63,308 nucleotides of DNA from Anaerolinea thermolimosa (GTDB lineage: Bacteria; Chloroflexota; Anaerolineae; Anaerolineales; Anaerolineaceae), in NCBI RefSeq assembly GCF_001050195.2, contig NZ_DF967965.1:3174726-3238033 (forward strand), read 5' to 3'. This document shows, piece after piece, positions 52,583-61,267 of this stretch. A program made the translations under genes and the position numbers. Each line of letters starts with the position of its first letter. Positions within the stretch are counted from its first letter, which is position 1. The notes beneath the pieces were generated by a model. The model was given only the letters and a program-made list of their open reading frames with translations, made no database searches and was not told where the DNA came from.

Positions 52583-53908
52583 ATGGAAGACCCGCTGGCA
52601 AAATTAAACGCTGAACAGCTTGCCGCCCTGAATGAGGAGCAAAAAGCCATTTTCTGCGCCCTCAGTCCTGCCGACCAGGATTTTTTCGCCAGCGCTTTTA
52701 AACCCACCGAGCTTGCCGGTGCGTTGATGCGTAAGCGCGAAATCATGCAGCGCAACCAGGCCGAACGCGAACGCCTGGCCAAAATGATGGAAGCCCTGCG
52801 CAAAGGGGCCGAGGCCCACGCCCCTGATGAGGACTCCGCAGAAGATGCGCTGGCGGCTACCGCCCTGGGCGCGCTCGGCCTTGGCGCGGCCGCTGTAATC
52901 GCCACCGATAATACCGCCTTCTACCACGGGGTTCAACCTGAGGCGCTGATCTCACCCCTGCGCGCCGAATTCGAAGGCAAAGCCACCACCATGACTGTCG
53001 GCGGTCAGGCGGGGGCTCTGCTGGCCACAGTGGTCATCCTCAGCGGAAGCGAAGCCATCCCTGCCCTGACCATTCATCTCACCGCGGTAAATGACGGGGT
53101 AGAGGTGAAGGTCAACGATCTGACCACCCGCGGCGTGCTGGAAACGGTCAAAGAAAGCGGAAAAAGATTGCTCGACGTGGCCGGGAAAGGCCTCGATCTG
53201 CTCAGCGGCAGGGCACGCTCACCCCTCGAACTGGCCGACAAAGCCGGGCGGGTGCTCTCCAGCGGCATCAGCCTGGCTGAAGCCGCCAGCAACCTCAACC
53301 TGAAGCAGCGTGCCTGGAAGACCATCAAGCAGGCCGCCGAGGCCATTGAAAAGAAATACCTCAGCGAACTCGACGAAGCCCGTCAACAGCGCTACGCGCT
53401 GGAAAAAGCCTGGGATAATTTCAACAACTGCCCCGGCTGTGGGGTCTCTTTTGCGCCTGAAGACACCCTCTGCCGCGTCTGCGGCACAGCCCGTCCACCC
53501 CACCACACCAGACCCGCGCCTCCCCTGAAGCGCTCAGCGGATGCGAATGGCGATGCTTTGCTCGGCCAGCCAGGTGCGGATTTTACGGTCAATTTCATCC
53601 CGCACAGTGCGAAAGCGCGCCAGCTTTTCAGCATCGCTTCCCTCAAAAGCCGCCGGGTCTTCGAACGACCAGTGCAGGCGCTGATGGACTCCCGGCCAGA
53701 CGGTGGGGCAATTCTTCTCCGCCTTATCGCACACGGTGATGAGAACCTGCACCAGCGTTTTCCCCAGGTAACGCTCTACCCCTTTCGAAGTATGCTCCGA
53801 GAGATCGAAGCCCACCTCTTCCATGACCTTTATTGTGAAAGGGTGAATGCCCCTGGGTTCAAAACCGGCGCTGTGCACCTCAAAGAAATCTCCGGCATAC
53901 TGGCGTAA
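52583..53908 (+). CDS. Unknown protein with zinc ribbon; C-terminus read antisense to arsC-like gene
   Basis: 441 aa from ATG 52583 (TTGAGGTGGACG upstream). Residues 1-95 are helical with Leu/Ala/Glu periodicity, then a short hydrophobic stretch (LAATALGALGLGAAAVIA, about 92-110), a possible Vcx-like beta part, and a CPGC-x11-CRVC zinc ribbon at 283-303. After residue 317 the frame runs for 124 codons opposite the well-supported ArsC-type gene. That tail is probably not conserved: the real protein may have ended near 310 before a stop was lost. Family not recognised. Confidence 0.6.
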   Translation: MEDPLAKLNAEQLAALNEEQKAIFCALSPADQDFFASAFKPTELAGALMRKREIMQRNQAERERLAKMMEALRKGAEAHAPDEDSAEDALAATALGALGLGAAAVIATDNTAFYHGVQPEALISPLRAEFEGKATTMTVGGQAGALLATVVILSGSEAIPALTIHLTAVNDGVEVKVNDLTTRGVLETVKESGKRLLDVAGKGLDLLSGRARSPLELADKAGRVLSSGISLAEAASNLNLKQRAWKTIKQAAEAIEKKYLSELDEARQQRYALEKAWDNFNNCPGCGVSFAPEDTLCRVCGTARPPHHTRPAPPLKRSADANGDALLGQPGADFTVNFIPHSAKARQLFSIASLKSRRVFERPVQALMDSRPDGGAILLRLIAHGDENLHQRFPQVTLYPFRSMLREIEAHLFHDLYCERVNAPGFKTGAVHLKEISGILA

Positions 53909-53980
53909 AAAGGCTTCAGCCATCTGGCTGCGCGCCGAATTACCCGTGCAGAGAAACAAAACACGCTTTTTCGTATTCAT
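53534..53980 (-). CDS. Arsenate reductase-like low-molecular-weight phosphatase (ArsC, thioredoxin type), copy 1
   Basis: 148 aa from ATG 53980. The P-loop is LFLCTGNSARSQMAEAFL with the nucleophilic Cys, and a second pair is CDKAEKNC in ITVCDKAEKNCPTV, the C-x6-C of the thioredoxin-linked ArsC class. The order fits S. aureus-type ArsC with Cys10, Cys82, Cys89. It reduces arsenate to arsenite; some relatives are plain protein-tyrosine phosphatases. No arsenite pump or ArsR is nearby. It lies on the strand opposite the tail of the zinc-ribbon gene. Confidence 0.85.
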   Translation of the reverse strand: MNTKKRVLFLCTGNSARSQMAEAFLRQYAGDFFEVHSAGFEPRGIHPFTIKVMEEVGFDLSEHTSKGVERYLGKTLVQVLITVCDKAEKNCPTVWPGVHQRLHWSFEDPAAFEGSDAEKLARFRTVRDEIDRKIRTWLAEQSIAIRIR

Positions 53981-54021
53981 TGCTTCACCATCCAATCTAC
54001 CGCTAACCCTCATGCAACCCA

Positions 54022-54465
54022 TCAGCCCACCCCGGGCGGCACCCCCACCCCAACCCGTTCGAGAAAAGGAAGCACCCGGCGGCGGATATCGTCCCGCACC
54101 TGCCGGAAAACCGCCAGCCGCTCCTCCTCAGTGCCCCTGGCTTTGGCCGGGTCCGGGAAACCAATGTGCACGCGCTTCCCCTTACCCAGCCAGACCGGGC
54201 AATTCGCCTCAGCATCACCGCATACGGTGATCACCACATCGAAATCAGTCTGGCGAAATACATCCACCGATTTGGATTCACCCGCATGTTGAATGCCAAG
54301 CTCAGCCAGCACCTGCAAAGCCATCGGGTGCACATACCCTGCCGGTTCGGTACCGGCACTGAAGGCCACCCACCGCCCCTTAAGGAAATGATTGACCAGA
54401 GCCTCAGCCATCTGAGAGCGGCAGGAATTCCCCGTGCACAGAAATAAAACACGTAAAACGCTCAT
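54022..54465 (-). CDS. Arsenate reductase-like protein (ArsC, thioredoxin type), copy 2
   Basis: 147 aa. P-loop LFLCTGNSCRSQMAEALV and the pair CGDAEANC in VITVCGDAEANCPVW. It is related to the downstream copy but clearly diverged. The ATG at 54465 follows GTGGGTGAACA. A TATAAT is at 54541-54536, and a small hairpin AGGCCC / GGGCCT lies in the leader. The pair is a small operon with a 41-nt gap. Both having all three Cys argues for reductase rather than phosphatase activity. Confidence 0.85.
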   Translation of the reverse strand: MSVLRVLFLCTGNSCRSQMAEALVNHFLKGRWVAFSAGTEPAGYVHPMALQVLAELGIQHAGESKSVDVFRQTDFDVVITVCGDAEANCPVWLGKGKRVHIGFPDPAKARGTEEERLAVFRQVRDDIRRRVLPFLERVGVGVPPGVG

Positions 54466-54574
54466 TGTTCACCCACTTTTCTCCTGGCCTCATCAACCTG
54501 CGGAAGGCCCATAAAGGGCCTGCTGTGCACCTTTGATTATAGGCTCCAGAGATTGACAACAGTTTAAGGCGGGG

Positions 54575-56359
54575 TTAAGAATGAGGTTCCCGGGTTAAGA
54601 TTTCCAGAATTTTAGACCGTTCTCTGAGAAATACCTCTACCACCTGAGGATCGAAGAGCCGACCCGCGTTGGCGCGGAGATACTCCGCCACCTGCTCTTC
54701 AGGCCAGCGCGGGCGATAGGGACGATCAGAATGCAGGGCGTCCCACACATCGGCCACCGCAAAGATACGCGCCGCGAGCGGAATTTCTTCCCCTTTCAAA
54801 CCTTTGGGGTAACCAGAGCCATCCCAGCGTTCGTGATGATAGCATGGAATATCCAGTGCTTCCTGCAGGAAGGCTACATGCGAAAGGAAGTTTTCGGCAT
54901 ATACCGGATGCATGCGCATCACCTGCCACTCGGCTTCATTCAGGGGGCCGGGCTTGAACAGAATTTCATCCGGTACACCCACTTTGCCAATATCATGCAA
55001 CAACGCTCCCCGGTAGAGGTGGGTAAGGCGCTCTTCAGGCATTCCCATCTCACGGGCTATGGCCACTGCGATGGTCGCCACCCGCTGAGAATGTCCCTGC
55101 GTCTCGCGGTCGCGCAGATCGAGAGCACGCGACCACCCCAGAATCGTTTCATCGTAAGCATTAATCAAATCCTGATTGGCGCGGATAAGCCCCGTAAGCA
55201 CCGCATGATAATCAATGGCAATGGCCGCCTGGTTGGCCAGAGTCTCCAGGTGATCCATCCATTCCTGATCGGCCACGAACCCCCGTGCCATAAAGACTTC
55301 CAGCGCCCCTTTGACCTGTCCTTTGGTCACCAGAGGAGCGGCGAAACCGACCAGGCCCAAAGGCTGAGAATCCTCCCCATCCTCTTCCACGGCAGAAAGG
55401 ATACGCCGTTCCAACGCACAGCGCTCCACCAGGCTTTCACCAGCAGCCATCGGCGGCAGGGAACCCTCCACCCCGCCATCTCCTGCCCCCTGAAAGAGAA
55501 CGAGATGCTCTCCCTGCATCAGAAAAAGGCGCACCGCCCGCGCCTGCAGTTCTTCCAGAACATGCTTCAACAGCTGGCTGACGACCTCCTGAAATTCACT
55601 GCTCGAGGTAATCGCCAGGTCAATCTGATGCAGGGCCTGAACAAAGCGCAGGCGCATCTCCGTCTGCCGGAAGAGACGAGCGTGTTCTACGGCACTCGCC
55701 GCCTGATGCGCCAGGGCCTGAACCAGGCGAATTTCTTCCGCCTGAAATTCTTGAGGCTGTGGTCTGAAGATCACCAGGAAACCCACCAGGTGGCCATGCG
55801 CCTGCATGGCCGTTATCAGACAGGCATCGCGCTCCCCGTTAAGGCAAATCTCTTCCGGGCAGGGCTCGGCCAGGGGCGCCTCCGAAACCCAGCGCGCCGT
55901 AATTGGCAGGTGTCCCAGCTGCCTGAAAGCCGCCATCCAGGCAGGCTCGCCTCGCACTGCGGCGGGATGCATCCATCCCCCCTCACCCAAAAAAACCGCC
56001 GCCCGGCGGTAGGAGATGGCCCGCGCGAGAGAATCGAGCAGGCTTGAGAGCACCGTATCCAGATCGAGAGAAGAAACCAGCGCTGAGGCCGCCTCTCTGA
56101 GCATCTCCGCCTCGCGGGTGCGGCGTTCCAGGGCCTCCTGCGAACGTTGAATGGAGAGGTAATCGCGGCGGAGCAATTGATGAAGCAGCAGGGCGGTCAT
56201 GAGCACATAAAACCACCCTTTATACGTCTGCGCCACAGCAAACTGATGCGGGGTTGTGATCACCTCAAGGAGACGATCCGAAAAGAGAATCCACGCCCCA
56301 CCAAAAAGGATGTACAATCCAATCGTACGAATTAAGGATTTGCGCATCAGGCCATTCAT
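54575..56359 (-). CDS. HD-GYP cyclic-di-GMP phosphodiesterase with two GAF domains
   Basis: 594 aa from ATG 56359. The upstream ATG at 56386 overlaps the -10 box and cannot be in the transcript. The N-terminus has two membrane helices ([20 protein letters not shown] and [16 protein letters not shown]), then GAF-like domains at about 100-230 and 240-390. The HD-GYP domain carries [35 protein letters not shown] and VADVWDAL; it is complete. It degrades c-di-GMP to GMP/pGpG. Opposite in function to the GGDEF protein at 47 kb. Confidence 0.92.
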   Translation of the reverse strand: MNGLMRKSLIRTIGLYILFGGAWILFSDRLLEVITTPHQFAVAQTYKGWFYVLMTALLLHQLLRRDYLSIQRSQEALERRTREAEMLREAASALVSSLDLDTVLSSLLDSLARAISYRRAAVFLGEGGWMHPAAVRGEPAWMAAFRQLGHLPITARWVSEAPLAEPCPEEICLNGERDACLITAMQAHGHLVGFLVIFRPQPQEFQAEEIRLVQALAHQAASAVEHARLFRQTEMRLRFVQALHQIDLAITSSSEFQEVVSQLLKHVLEELQARAVRLFLMQGEHLVLFQGAGDGGVEGSLPPMAAGESLVERCALERRILSAVEEDGEDSQPLGLVGFAAPLVTKGQVKGALEVFMARGFVADQEWMDHLETLANQAAIAIDYHAVLTGLIRANQDLINAYDETILGWSRALDLRDRETQGHSQRVATIAVAIAREMGMPEERLTHLYRGALLHDIGKVGVPDEILFKPGPLNEAEWQVMRMHPVYAENFLSHVAFLQEALDIPCYHHERWDGSGYPKGLKGEEIPLAARIFAVADVWDALHSDRPYRPRWPEEQVAEYLRANAGRLFDPQVVEVFLRERSKILEILTREPHS

Positions 56360-56384
56360 ACGACCCCGCTGTTCACGTACTGCC

Positions 56385-56414
56385 ATTGTACACGAAATTA
56401 CTCCACTTCATCAA
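56385..56414 (-). promoter_or_regulatory. Promoter of the HD-GYP gene
   Basis: TTGATG (56414-56409), 18-bp spacer, TACAAT (56390-56385) on the minus strand. Start of transcription about 20 nt before ATG 56359, which supports the start choice. Confidence 0.7.
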
Positions 56415-56466
56415 CCTTTGAAAATCTTCGTGTCTGTCCTAAAAATGGTGGGCGACTTTTGAAACC

Positions 56467-56547
56467 CCACATATGGGGGCAAATCTGCCTGATTTACAAC
56501 TTTTTATCACCATATGTGGCAAGCAATCAAAAACCAACCAGATATGG
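56467..56547. repeat. Three CCAnATATGG elements before the UroD-like gene
   Basis: CCACATATGG (56467-56476), its exact reverse complement CCATATGTGG (56510-56519), and CCAGATATGG (56538-56547) lie 53-133 bp before the UroD-like start. Spacing between centres is 43 and 28 bp. They look like binding sites of one regulator that may loop or block transcription. Confidence 0.5.
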
Positions 56548-56599
56548 GACAAACACAAATCTTCCGCCTCATCCGCACCACATCCTTTTGGAGTCCGCG

Positions 56600-57646
56600 A
56601 TGAACAAACGAGAAATCATTCATCAGGTGATGGAAGGCAAGCGACCCCCGTATACCCCCTGGTCGCTCAGCTTCACCCTCGAAGCAGAAGAAAAACTCCG
56701 CAAACATTATGGCGTTGACGATCTTGAACCCGTCCTTCACAACCACCTGCTCAACCTGGGCAACGCCATCGGATTCTTTGATGAGGTTGGTGAAAATCGC
56801 GTCCGCGATGTATTCGGCGTGGTGTGGGATCGCAGTGTGGACAAAGACATCGGCATTGTCGTCGAAACGCCCCTCAAAGCTCCTTCTCTGCAGGGATACA
56901 CCTTCCCCGATCCGCTGGATGAACGCTTCTTCGCCGATATTCCAGAGAAAATCGCCCGCTACGGTGACCGCTTCCGCGTGTTTCAAATCGGTTTCTCGCT
57001 CTACGAACGCGCCTGGACGCTGCGCGGTATGGAAAACCTGATGATGGACTTCCTCGATCATCCCCGGTTTGTCCATGATCTGCTCGGTCACATCGTGGAG
57101 TACAACCTGGCTCAGGTACAGGAAGCCCTTCGGTACGACATCGACGCGGTTTACTTTGGCGACGACTGGGGCGCCCAGCGTGGATTGCAGATGGGCCCGC
57201 GCCTGTGGAAAGAATTTATCTATCCGGCGCTTAAACGCATGTACGCTGCCGTGCGTCAGGCGGGAAGGTATGTCTTCATTCACTCCTGCGGCGATGTGGA
57301 TGAACTTTTCCCCGACCTGATCGAGCTGGGGTTGAATTGCTTCAACCCCTTCCAGCCTGAAGTGATGGACGTGTTCGCCCTGCTGGAACAATACCGCGGC
57401 AAACTGGTATTCCATGGCGGGCTTTCAACCCAGCGCACCCTGCCTTACGGCAGTGTGGACGACGTGCGCCGAGAGATGTTGAAGCTGATTGAAGTCGGCC
57501 GCAAAGGGGGCTACATCTTTTCACCGGCTCACGCCGTGGAAGGAGATGTGCCGCTGGAAAACATGCTGGCCTTCATCGACCTGCTTCTTACCCAGCCGGG
57601 TTTCACCTCCTTCAAGGTCTCACCCTCGGCTCCCTCTCCGCGGTAA
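56600..57646 (+). CDS. Uroporphyrinogen decarboxylase family protein, paralog 2
   Basis: 348 aa from ATG 56600 (TTTTGGAGTCCGCG before it); an open frame upstream is not conserved. The pattern [20 protein letters not shown] and WSLSF, then [15 protein letters not shown] and [19 protein letters not shown], matches the methyltransferase-like UroD branch; HSCGD provides the putative zinc Cys. It is distinct from, but similar in style to, the protein at 30.5 kb. It precedes the LacI-fucosidase operon. Both paralogs lie next to glycosidase genes. A TTGAAA-N16-TAAAAA at 56418-56445 could be its promoter. Confidence 0.82.
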   Translation: MNKREIIHQVMEGKRPPYTPWSLSFTLEAEEKLRKHYGVDDLEPVLHNHLLNLGNAIGFFDEVGENRVRDVFGVVWDRSVDKDIGIVVETPLKAPSLQGYTFPDPLDERFFADIPEKIARYGDRFRVFQIGFSLYERAWTLRGMENLMMDFLDHPRFVHDLLGHIVEYNLAQVQEALRYDIDAVYFGDDWGAQRGLQMGPRLWKEFIYPALKRMYAAVRQAGRYVFIHSCGDVDELFPDLIELGLNCFNPFQPEVMDVFALLEQYRGKLVFHGGLSTQRTLPYGSVDDVRREMLKLIEVGRKGGYIFSPAHAVEGDVPLENMLAFIDLLLTQPGFTSFKVSPSAPSPR

Positions 57647-57663
57647 AAAAGCGTACCTCCTCC

Positions 57664-57692
57664 TTGACAGGAAATGCGTTTGGATTTATGAT
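57664..57692 (+). promoter_or_regulatory. Promoter of the LacI-fucosidase operon
   Basis: TTGACA (57664-57669), 17-bp spacer, TATGAT (57687-57692). Near-consensus and overlapped by the operator at its -10. Confidence 0.9.
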
Positions 57693-57722
57693 GGTAACGA
57701 TACCACATGGTATCGTTACCAT
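57691..57722. promoter_or_regulatory. Double LacI-family operator
   Basis: A 32-bp perfect inverted repeat, ATGGTAACGATACC / GGTATCGTTACCAT around ACAT. Each arm is itself a near-palindrome of LacI type with a central CG: TGGTAACGATACCA (57692-57705) and TGGTATCGTTACCA (57708-57721). It covers the -10 and start site, so the regulator encoded next should repress its own operon. Confidence 0.85.
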
Positions 57723-57738
57723 ACAGGAAAAACCGCTC

Positions 57739-58761
57739 ATGCCCACCATTCAGGATGTTGCCCGCCGCGCCGGGGTGGCCCCCATCACCGCTTCGCGCGT
57801 GATCAACAACAACGGTTACGCCAGCCAGGACGTTCGCCAGCGCGTGCTCCGCGCCGTAGAAGAACTGGGATACGTCCCCAACACCCTGGCGCGCAGTCTG
57901 CGCTCGCGGCGCACCAACACCCTCGCCCTCATCCTCACCGATATCACCAATCCCTTCTTTACCACCGTGGCCCGCGGCGTAGAAGATGCCGCCAGTGACG
58001 CCGGTTATACGGTGATCTTCTGCAACACCGACGAAAACGAAGATGAGGAACAAAAATACCTTAACCTGCTGTTGCAGAAACGTGTGGATGGCATCCTCCT
58101 CGTCCCGGCGCGCTCCGGCCACGGCGCCATTCAGAGTGCCCTGGCTCAGGGCGTGCCGCTGGTGGTGATTGACCGGCGCGTTGCAAATGAGCCGGTGGAT
58201 GTGGTGCGGTGCGACTCAGAAGGCGGCGCTTACGCGCTTACCCGCCGGCTTATTCGCTCTGGCTACCAGCGCATCGCTTTGCTCAACGGCCCGAAGGGGG
58301 TCTCCACCGCTGAAGACCGCGCCGCAGGATACCTCCGTGCCCTGGCCGAGGCCGGTCTGCAAGAGCACGCCCTCGTGTTTTATGGCCACTTCACCCAGGC
58401 CAGCGGTGCCGAAATGACCACGCGCGCCCTGCTCCACCAGCCTCCCCCTCAGGCGCTTTTCGCCGCCAACAACTTCATCGCCATTGGCGCCCTGCAAAAA
58501 ATCCGCGAGTTGGATGTACGTATTCCTGAAGACCTGGCCCTGGTGGGCTTCGATGACCTGCCCCCTGCCCTGGTAACCTTCCCCTTCCTCACCGTGGTGG
58601 CACAACCTGCGTATGAAATGGGCCAGCGCGCCGCCCGTATGCTCATCGACCGTCTGGAAGGCCGCCTTTCGGGAGAATGCCGCGAGATCATCCTGCCTGC
58701 CGAGATCATCATCCGCCAATCCAGCGGACCCATTCATCTTGAGGAGGAAACCACCCCATGA
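57739..58761 (+). CDS. LacI family transcriptional regulator
   Basis: 340 aa from ATG 57739. The helix-turn-helix is PTIQDVARRAGVAPITASRV with the hinge helix LGYVPNTLARSLRSRRT, followed by a periplasmic-binding-like sensor (LALILTDITNPFFTTVARGV, VALVGFDDLPPALV-type block). It autoregulates through the operator 17-48 bp upstream. The fucosidase ATG overlaps its stop (ATGA), so it likely responds to L-fucose or a related sugar or fucoside; the ligand is inferred from context. Confidence 0.95.
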   Translation: MPTIQDVARRAGVAPITASRVINNNGYASQDVRQRVLRAVEELGYVPNTLARSLRSRRTNTLALILTDITNPFFTTVARGVEDAASDAGYTVIFCNTDENEDEEQKYLNLLLQKRVDGILLVPARSGHGAIQSALAQGVPLVVIDRRVANEPVDVVRCDSEGGAYALTRRLIRSGYQRIALLNGPKGVSTAEDRAAGYLRALAEAGLQEHALVFYGHFTQASGAEMTTRALLHQPPPQALFAANNFIAIGALQKIRELDVRIPEDLALVGFDDLPPALVTFPFLTVVAQPAYEMGQRAARMLIDRLEGRLSGECREIILPAEIIIRQSSGPIHLEEETTP

Positions 58762-60203
58762 CTCAGCCGTTCCAACCCACCTGGGAATCACTTTCCACCT
58801 ATACCGTCCCCGACTGGTACCAGGATGCCAAATTTGGCATCTTCCTGCACTGGGGGCCCTACTGCGTTCCGGCTTTCGGCAACGAATGGTACCCGCGCAA
58901 TATGTACCTGCCGGGCACACCCGAATTTGAGCACCACGTCCAGACCTATGGCCCGCAGAGCCGCTTCGGGTACAAGGATTTCATTCCCCTGTTCAAAGCG
59001 GAGCATTTCGATGCTGAAGCCTGGGCCAGCCTTTTTGAAGAGGCCGGGGCAAAGTACGTGGTGCCGGTGGCCGAACACCACGATGGCTTTGCCATGTACG
59101 ACACCTCTCTCTCCCGCTGGTGTGCCGCGCGGATGGGCCCGCGCCGCGACGTGCTGGGTGAACTGGCCGGTGCAGTACGCCGCCGCGGGCTGGTGCTGGG
59201 TGTCTCCAGTCACCGGGCCGAGCACTGGTGGTTCATGAATGGCGGGCGCACGTTCGATTCTGACGTGAACGACCCTGCCTTCGCCGATTTCTACGGCCCT
59301 GCTTCCCCCATCGATGGACTTGCTCCCCAGCCGGGCTCTGGCGTCTGGAAAAGCCGCGACTGGACCCCCCGCCCTCACGCCCTGTTCCTGGAAGACTGGC
59401 TGGCACGCTGTTGCGAACTGGTCGACCGTTACCAGCCGCAGGTCTTCTGGTTCGACTGGTGGATCGAGCAGATCGTCTTCCAGCCCTATGTACAGCGCTT
59501 CGCCGCCTATTATTACAACCGCGCCCTCGAGTGGGGCAAGGGGGTGGCCATCAATTTCAAGAACGAGACCTTCCCCCGCGAAGCCGCCGTCTGGGATATC
59601 GAACGCGGACAGTTAAGCGACCTTCGCCCTTACTTCTGGCAGACCGATACCTCTGTTTCGAAAAATTCCTGGGGGTATGTAGAGCCGCAGGATTACAAAA
59701 AATCCTCCGACATCCTGCAAGACCTGGTCGATATCGTCAGCAAGAACGGCTGCATGTTGCTGAACCTGGGCCCCCGCGCCGATGGCACCATCCCCGAACC
59801 CGAACAGCGCATCCTCCGCGAGATCGGCGCCTGGTTGAAGCCCCACGGCGAGGCCATCTACGGCACCCGTCCCTGGCGTCTCTTCGGTGAAGGCCCCACC
59901 CGCCTGGAAGAAGGCCACTTCACCGATACCAAACGCCCTCCCTACACCGGCGCAGACCTGCGCTTCACCCGCCGAGGGAATGTTCTGTATGTCATCGCAC
60001 TGGTCTGGCCGGGTGAAGAACTGCTCGCCCGCTCTCTGACCCCCGACCGCTTCGACGCCTCATCCATCCAGTCCCTCACCTTCCTTCCCGGGGGCGAGCC
60101 CCTCACCTGGCGGCAGGATGCTGACGGCCTGCACGTGGCTTTACCCCAGCGGAACGAATCGCTCATGCCGGTTGTGCGGATTGAGTGCAACCGAGATTTG
60201 TAA
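58758..60203 (+). CDS. Alpha-L-fucosidase (GH29)
   Basis: 481 aa without a signal peptide. The N-terminal barrel shows KFGIFLHWGPYCVPAFGNEWYP, then VAEHHDGFAMYDTSLSRW, and VFWFDWWIEQIVFQPYVQRF with the nucleophilic Asp in WFDWW. VSKNGCMLLNLGPRADGTIP precedes a C-terminal beta-sandwich. GH29 enzymes release L-fucose with retention. Being cytoplasmic, it should act on imported fucosides. Translationally coupled to the regulator gene. Confidence 0.93.
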   Translation: MTQPFQPTWESLSTYTVPDWYQDAKFGIFLHWGPYCVPAFGNEWYPRNMYLPGTPEFEHHVQTYGPQSRFGYKDFIPLFKAEHFDAEAWASLFEEAGAKYVVPVAEHHDGFAMYDTSLSRWCAARMGPRRDVLGELAGAVRRRGLVLGVSSHRAEHWWFMNGGRTFDSDVNDPAFADFYGPASPIDGLAPQPGSGVWKSRDWTPRPHALFLEDWLARCCELVDRYQPQVFWFDWWIEQIVFQPYVQRFAAYYYNRALEWGKGVAINFKNETFPREAAVWDIERGQLSDLRPYFWQTDTSVSKNSWGYVEPQDYKKSSDILQDLVDIVSKNGCMLLNLGPRADGTIPEPEQRILREIGAWLKPHGEAIYGTRPWRLFGEGPTRLEEGHFTDTKRPPYTGADLRFTRRGNVLYVIALVWPGEELLARSLTPDRFDASSIQSLTFLPGGEPLTWRQDADGLHVALPQRNESLMPVVRIECNRDL

Positions 60204-60223
60204 CCTTTTGATCTGGAGAACGT

Positions 60224-61267
60224 ATGTTTCAACAAAATAAGACAGCTACCGATGTATTGCGTAAAGACGATCTGATCGTCATCACCGGGGCGGGCGGCTT
60301 CATTGCCGGCGCGCTCACCCGCTATTTTCATGATCAGGGCTTCACCCGCATCCGCGCCATCGACCGCAAGCCTCTGCCGGAGTGGTATCAGCGCGTTGAC
60401 GGTGTGGAAAGCCTGTGCATGGACCTCAGCGAGTATTCAAACTGCGTCCGGGCCGTTGAAGGCGCCGCCGAGGTTTACAACCTGGCCGCTGATATGGGCG
60501 GCATGGGGTTCATCGAGACTCACCGCGTGGAATGCCTGCGGTCCATCCTCATCAACACCCACATGATCGAAGCCTCCTACCGCGCGGGTGTTCAGCGTTA
60601 CTTCTTTTCTTCCTCAGCCTGCGCCTACAACACCCTGCTTCAGCAAGATCCTAACGTGACCGCGCTCAAAGAGTCCGACGCCTACCCTGCCATGGCCGAA
60701 CGCGGTTATGGCTGGGAGAAATTGATGTCTGAAATGTTCTGCCAGGAATACTGGGCCGAACGCGGCCTTGAAACTCACATCGCCCGCTTCCATAACATCT
60801 ACGGCCCCTTTGGCACCTGGTTTGGCGGGCGCGAGAAGGCCCCCGCGGCCATTTGCCGCAAGGTCATCGAAGCCAAAGATACCGGCAACCTGGAGATCGA
60901 AATCTGGGGCGATGGCAACCAGACGCGCTCGTTCTGCTACATCGACGACTGCCTGGTGGGCATCGATATGATCATGCACTGCGATCAGCTCATCGCCACC
61001 CCCATCAACCTGGGCTCCAGCGAACTGGTCTCCATCAATCAACTGGTCAGCCTGGCTGAAGAAATTGGTGGGGTAAAACTGGCCCGCCGCTACGATCCAA
61101 ACGCCCCCAAGGGGGTGGCCGGGCGTAATTCCGATAACACCTTCATCCGCTCGGTGCTCAACTGGGAACCCAATACCCCCCTGCGGGTAGGCCTGGAAAA
61201 AACCTACCGCTGGATTGAAGAACAATACCAGCGCCGCAAGGCCGGAAAACAGGTAGTCCATGATTGA
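60224..61267 (+). CDS. GDP-mannose 3,5-epimerase-like NAD-dependent epimerase
   Basis: 347 aa SDR-fold protein with GAGGFIAGALTRYFHDQG near the N-terminus. Plant GME markers are conserved: ADMGGMGFI, SSSACAYNT (catalytic Cys position), YGWEKL (Tyr-x3-Lys), HNIYGPFGTWFGGREKAPAA and GRNSDNTFI. The best-known activity is GDP-D-mannose to GDP-L-galactose or L-gulose. It could act on another NDP-sugar here. SD CTGGAGAACGT precedes the ATG, 20 nt after the fucosidase. Confidence 0.88.
   Translation: MFQQNKTATDVLRKDDLIVITGAGGFIAGALTRYFHDQGFTRIRAIDRKPLPEWYQRVDGVESLCMDLSEYSNCVRAVEGAAEVYNLAADMGGMGFIETHRVECLRSILINTHMIEASYRAGVQRYFFSSSACAYNTLLQQDPNVTALKESDAYPAMAERGYGWEKLMSEMFCQEYWAERGLETHIARFHNIYGPFGTWFGGREKAPAAICRKVIEAKDTGNLEIEIWGDGNQTRSFCYIDDCLVGIDMIMHCDQLIATPINLGSSELVSINQLVSLAEEIGGVKLARRYDPNAPKGVAGRNSDNTFIRSVLNWEPNTPLRVGLEKTYRWIEEQYQRRKAGKQVVHD

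Noticed and set aside
54731-56047. 438-codon plus-strand frame opposite the HD-GYP gene
   Set aside because: Antisense shadow; the HD-GYP protein carries complete catalytic motifs.
56507-57415. 302-codon minus-strand frame opposite the second UroD-like gene
   Set aside because: No conserved domain; the UroD-like protein on the plus strand has a ribosome site and family motifs.
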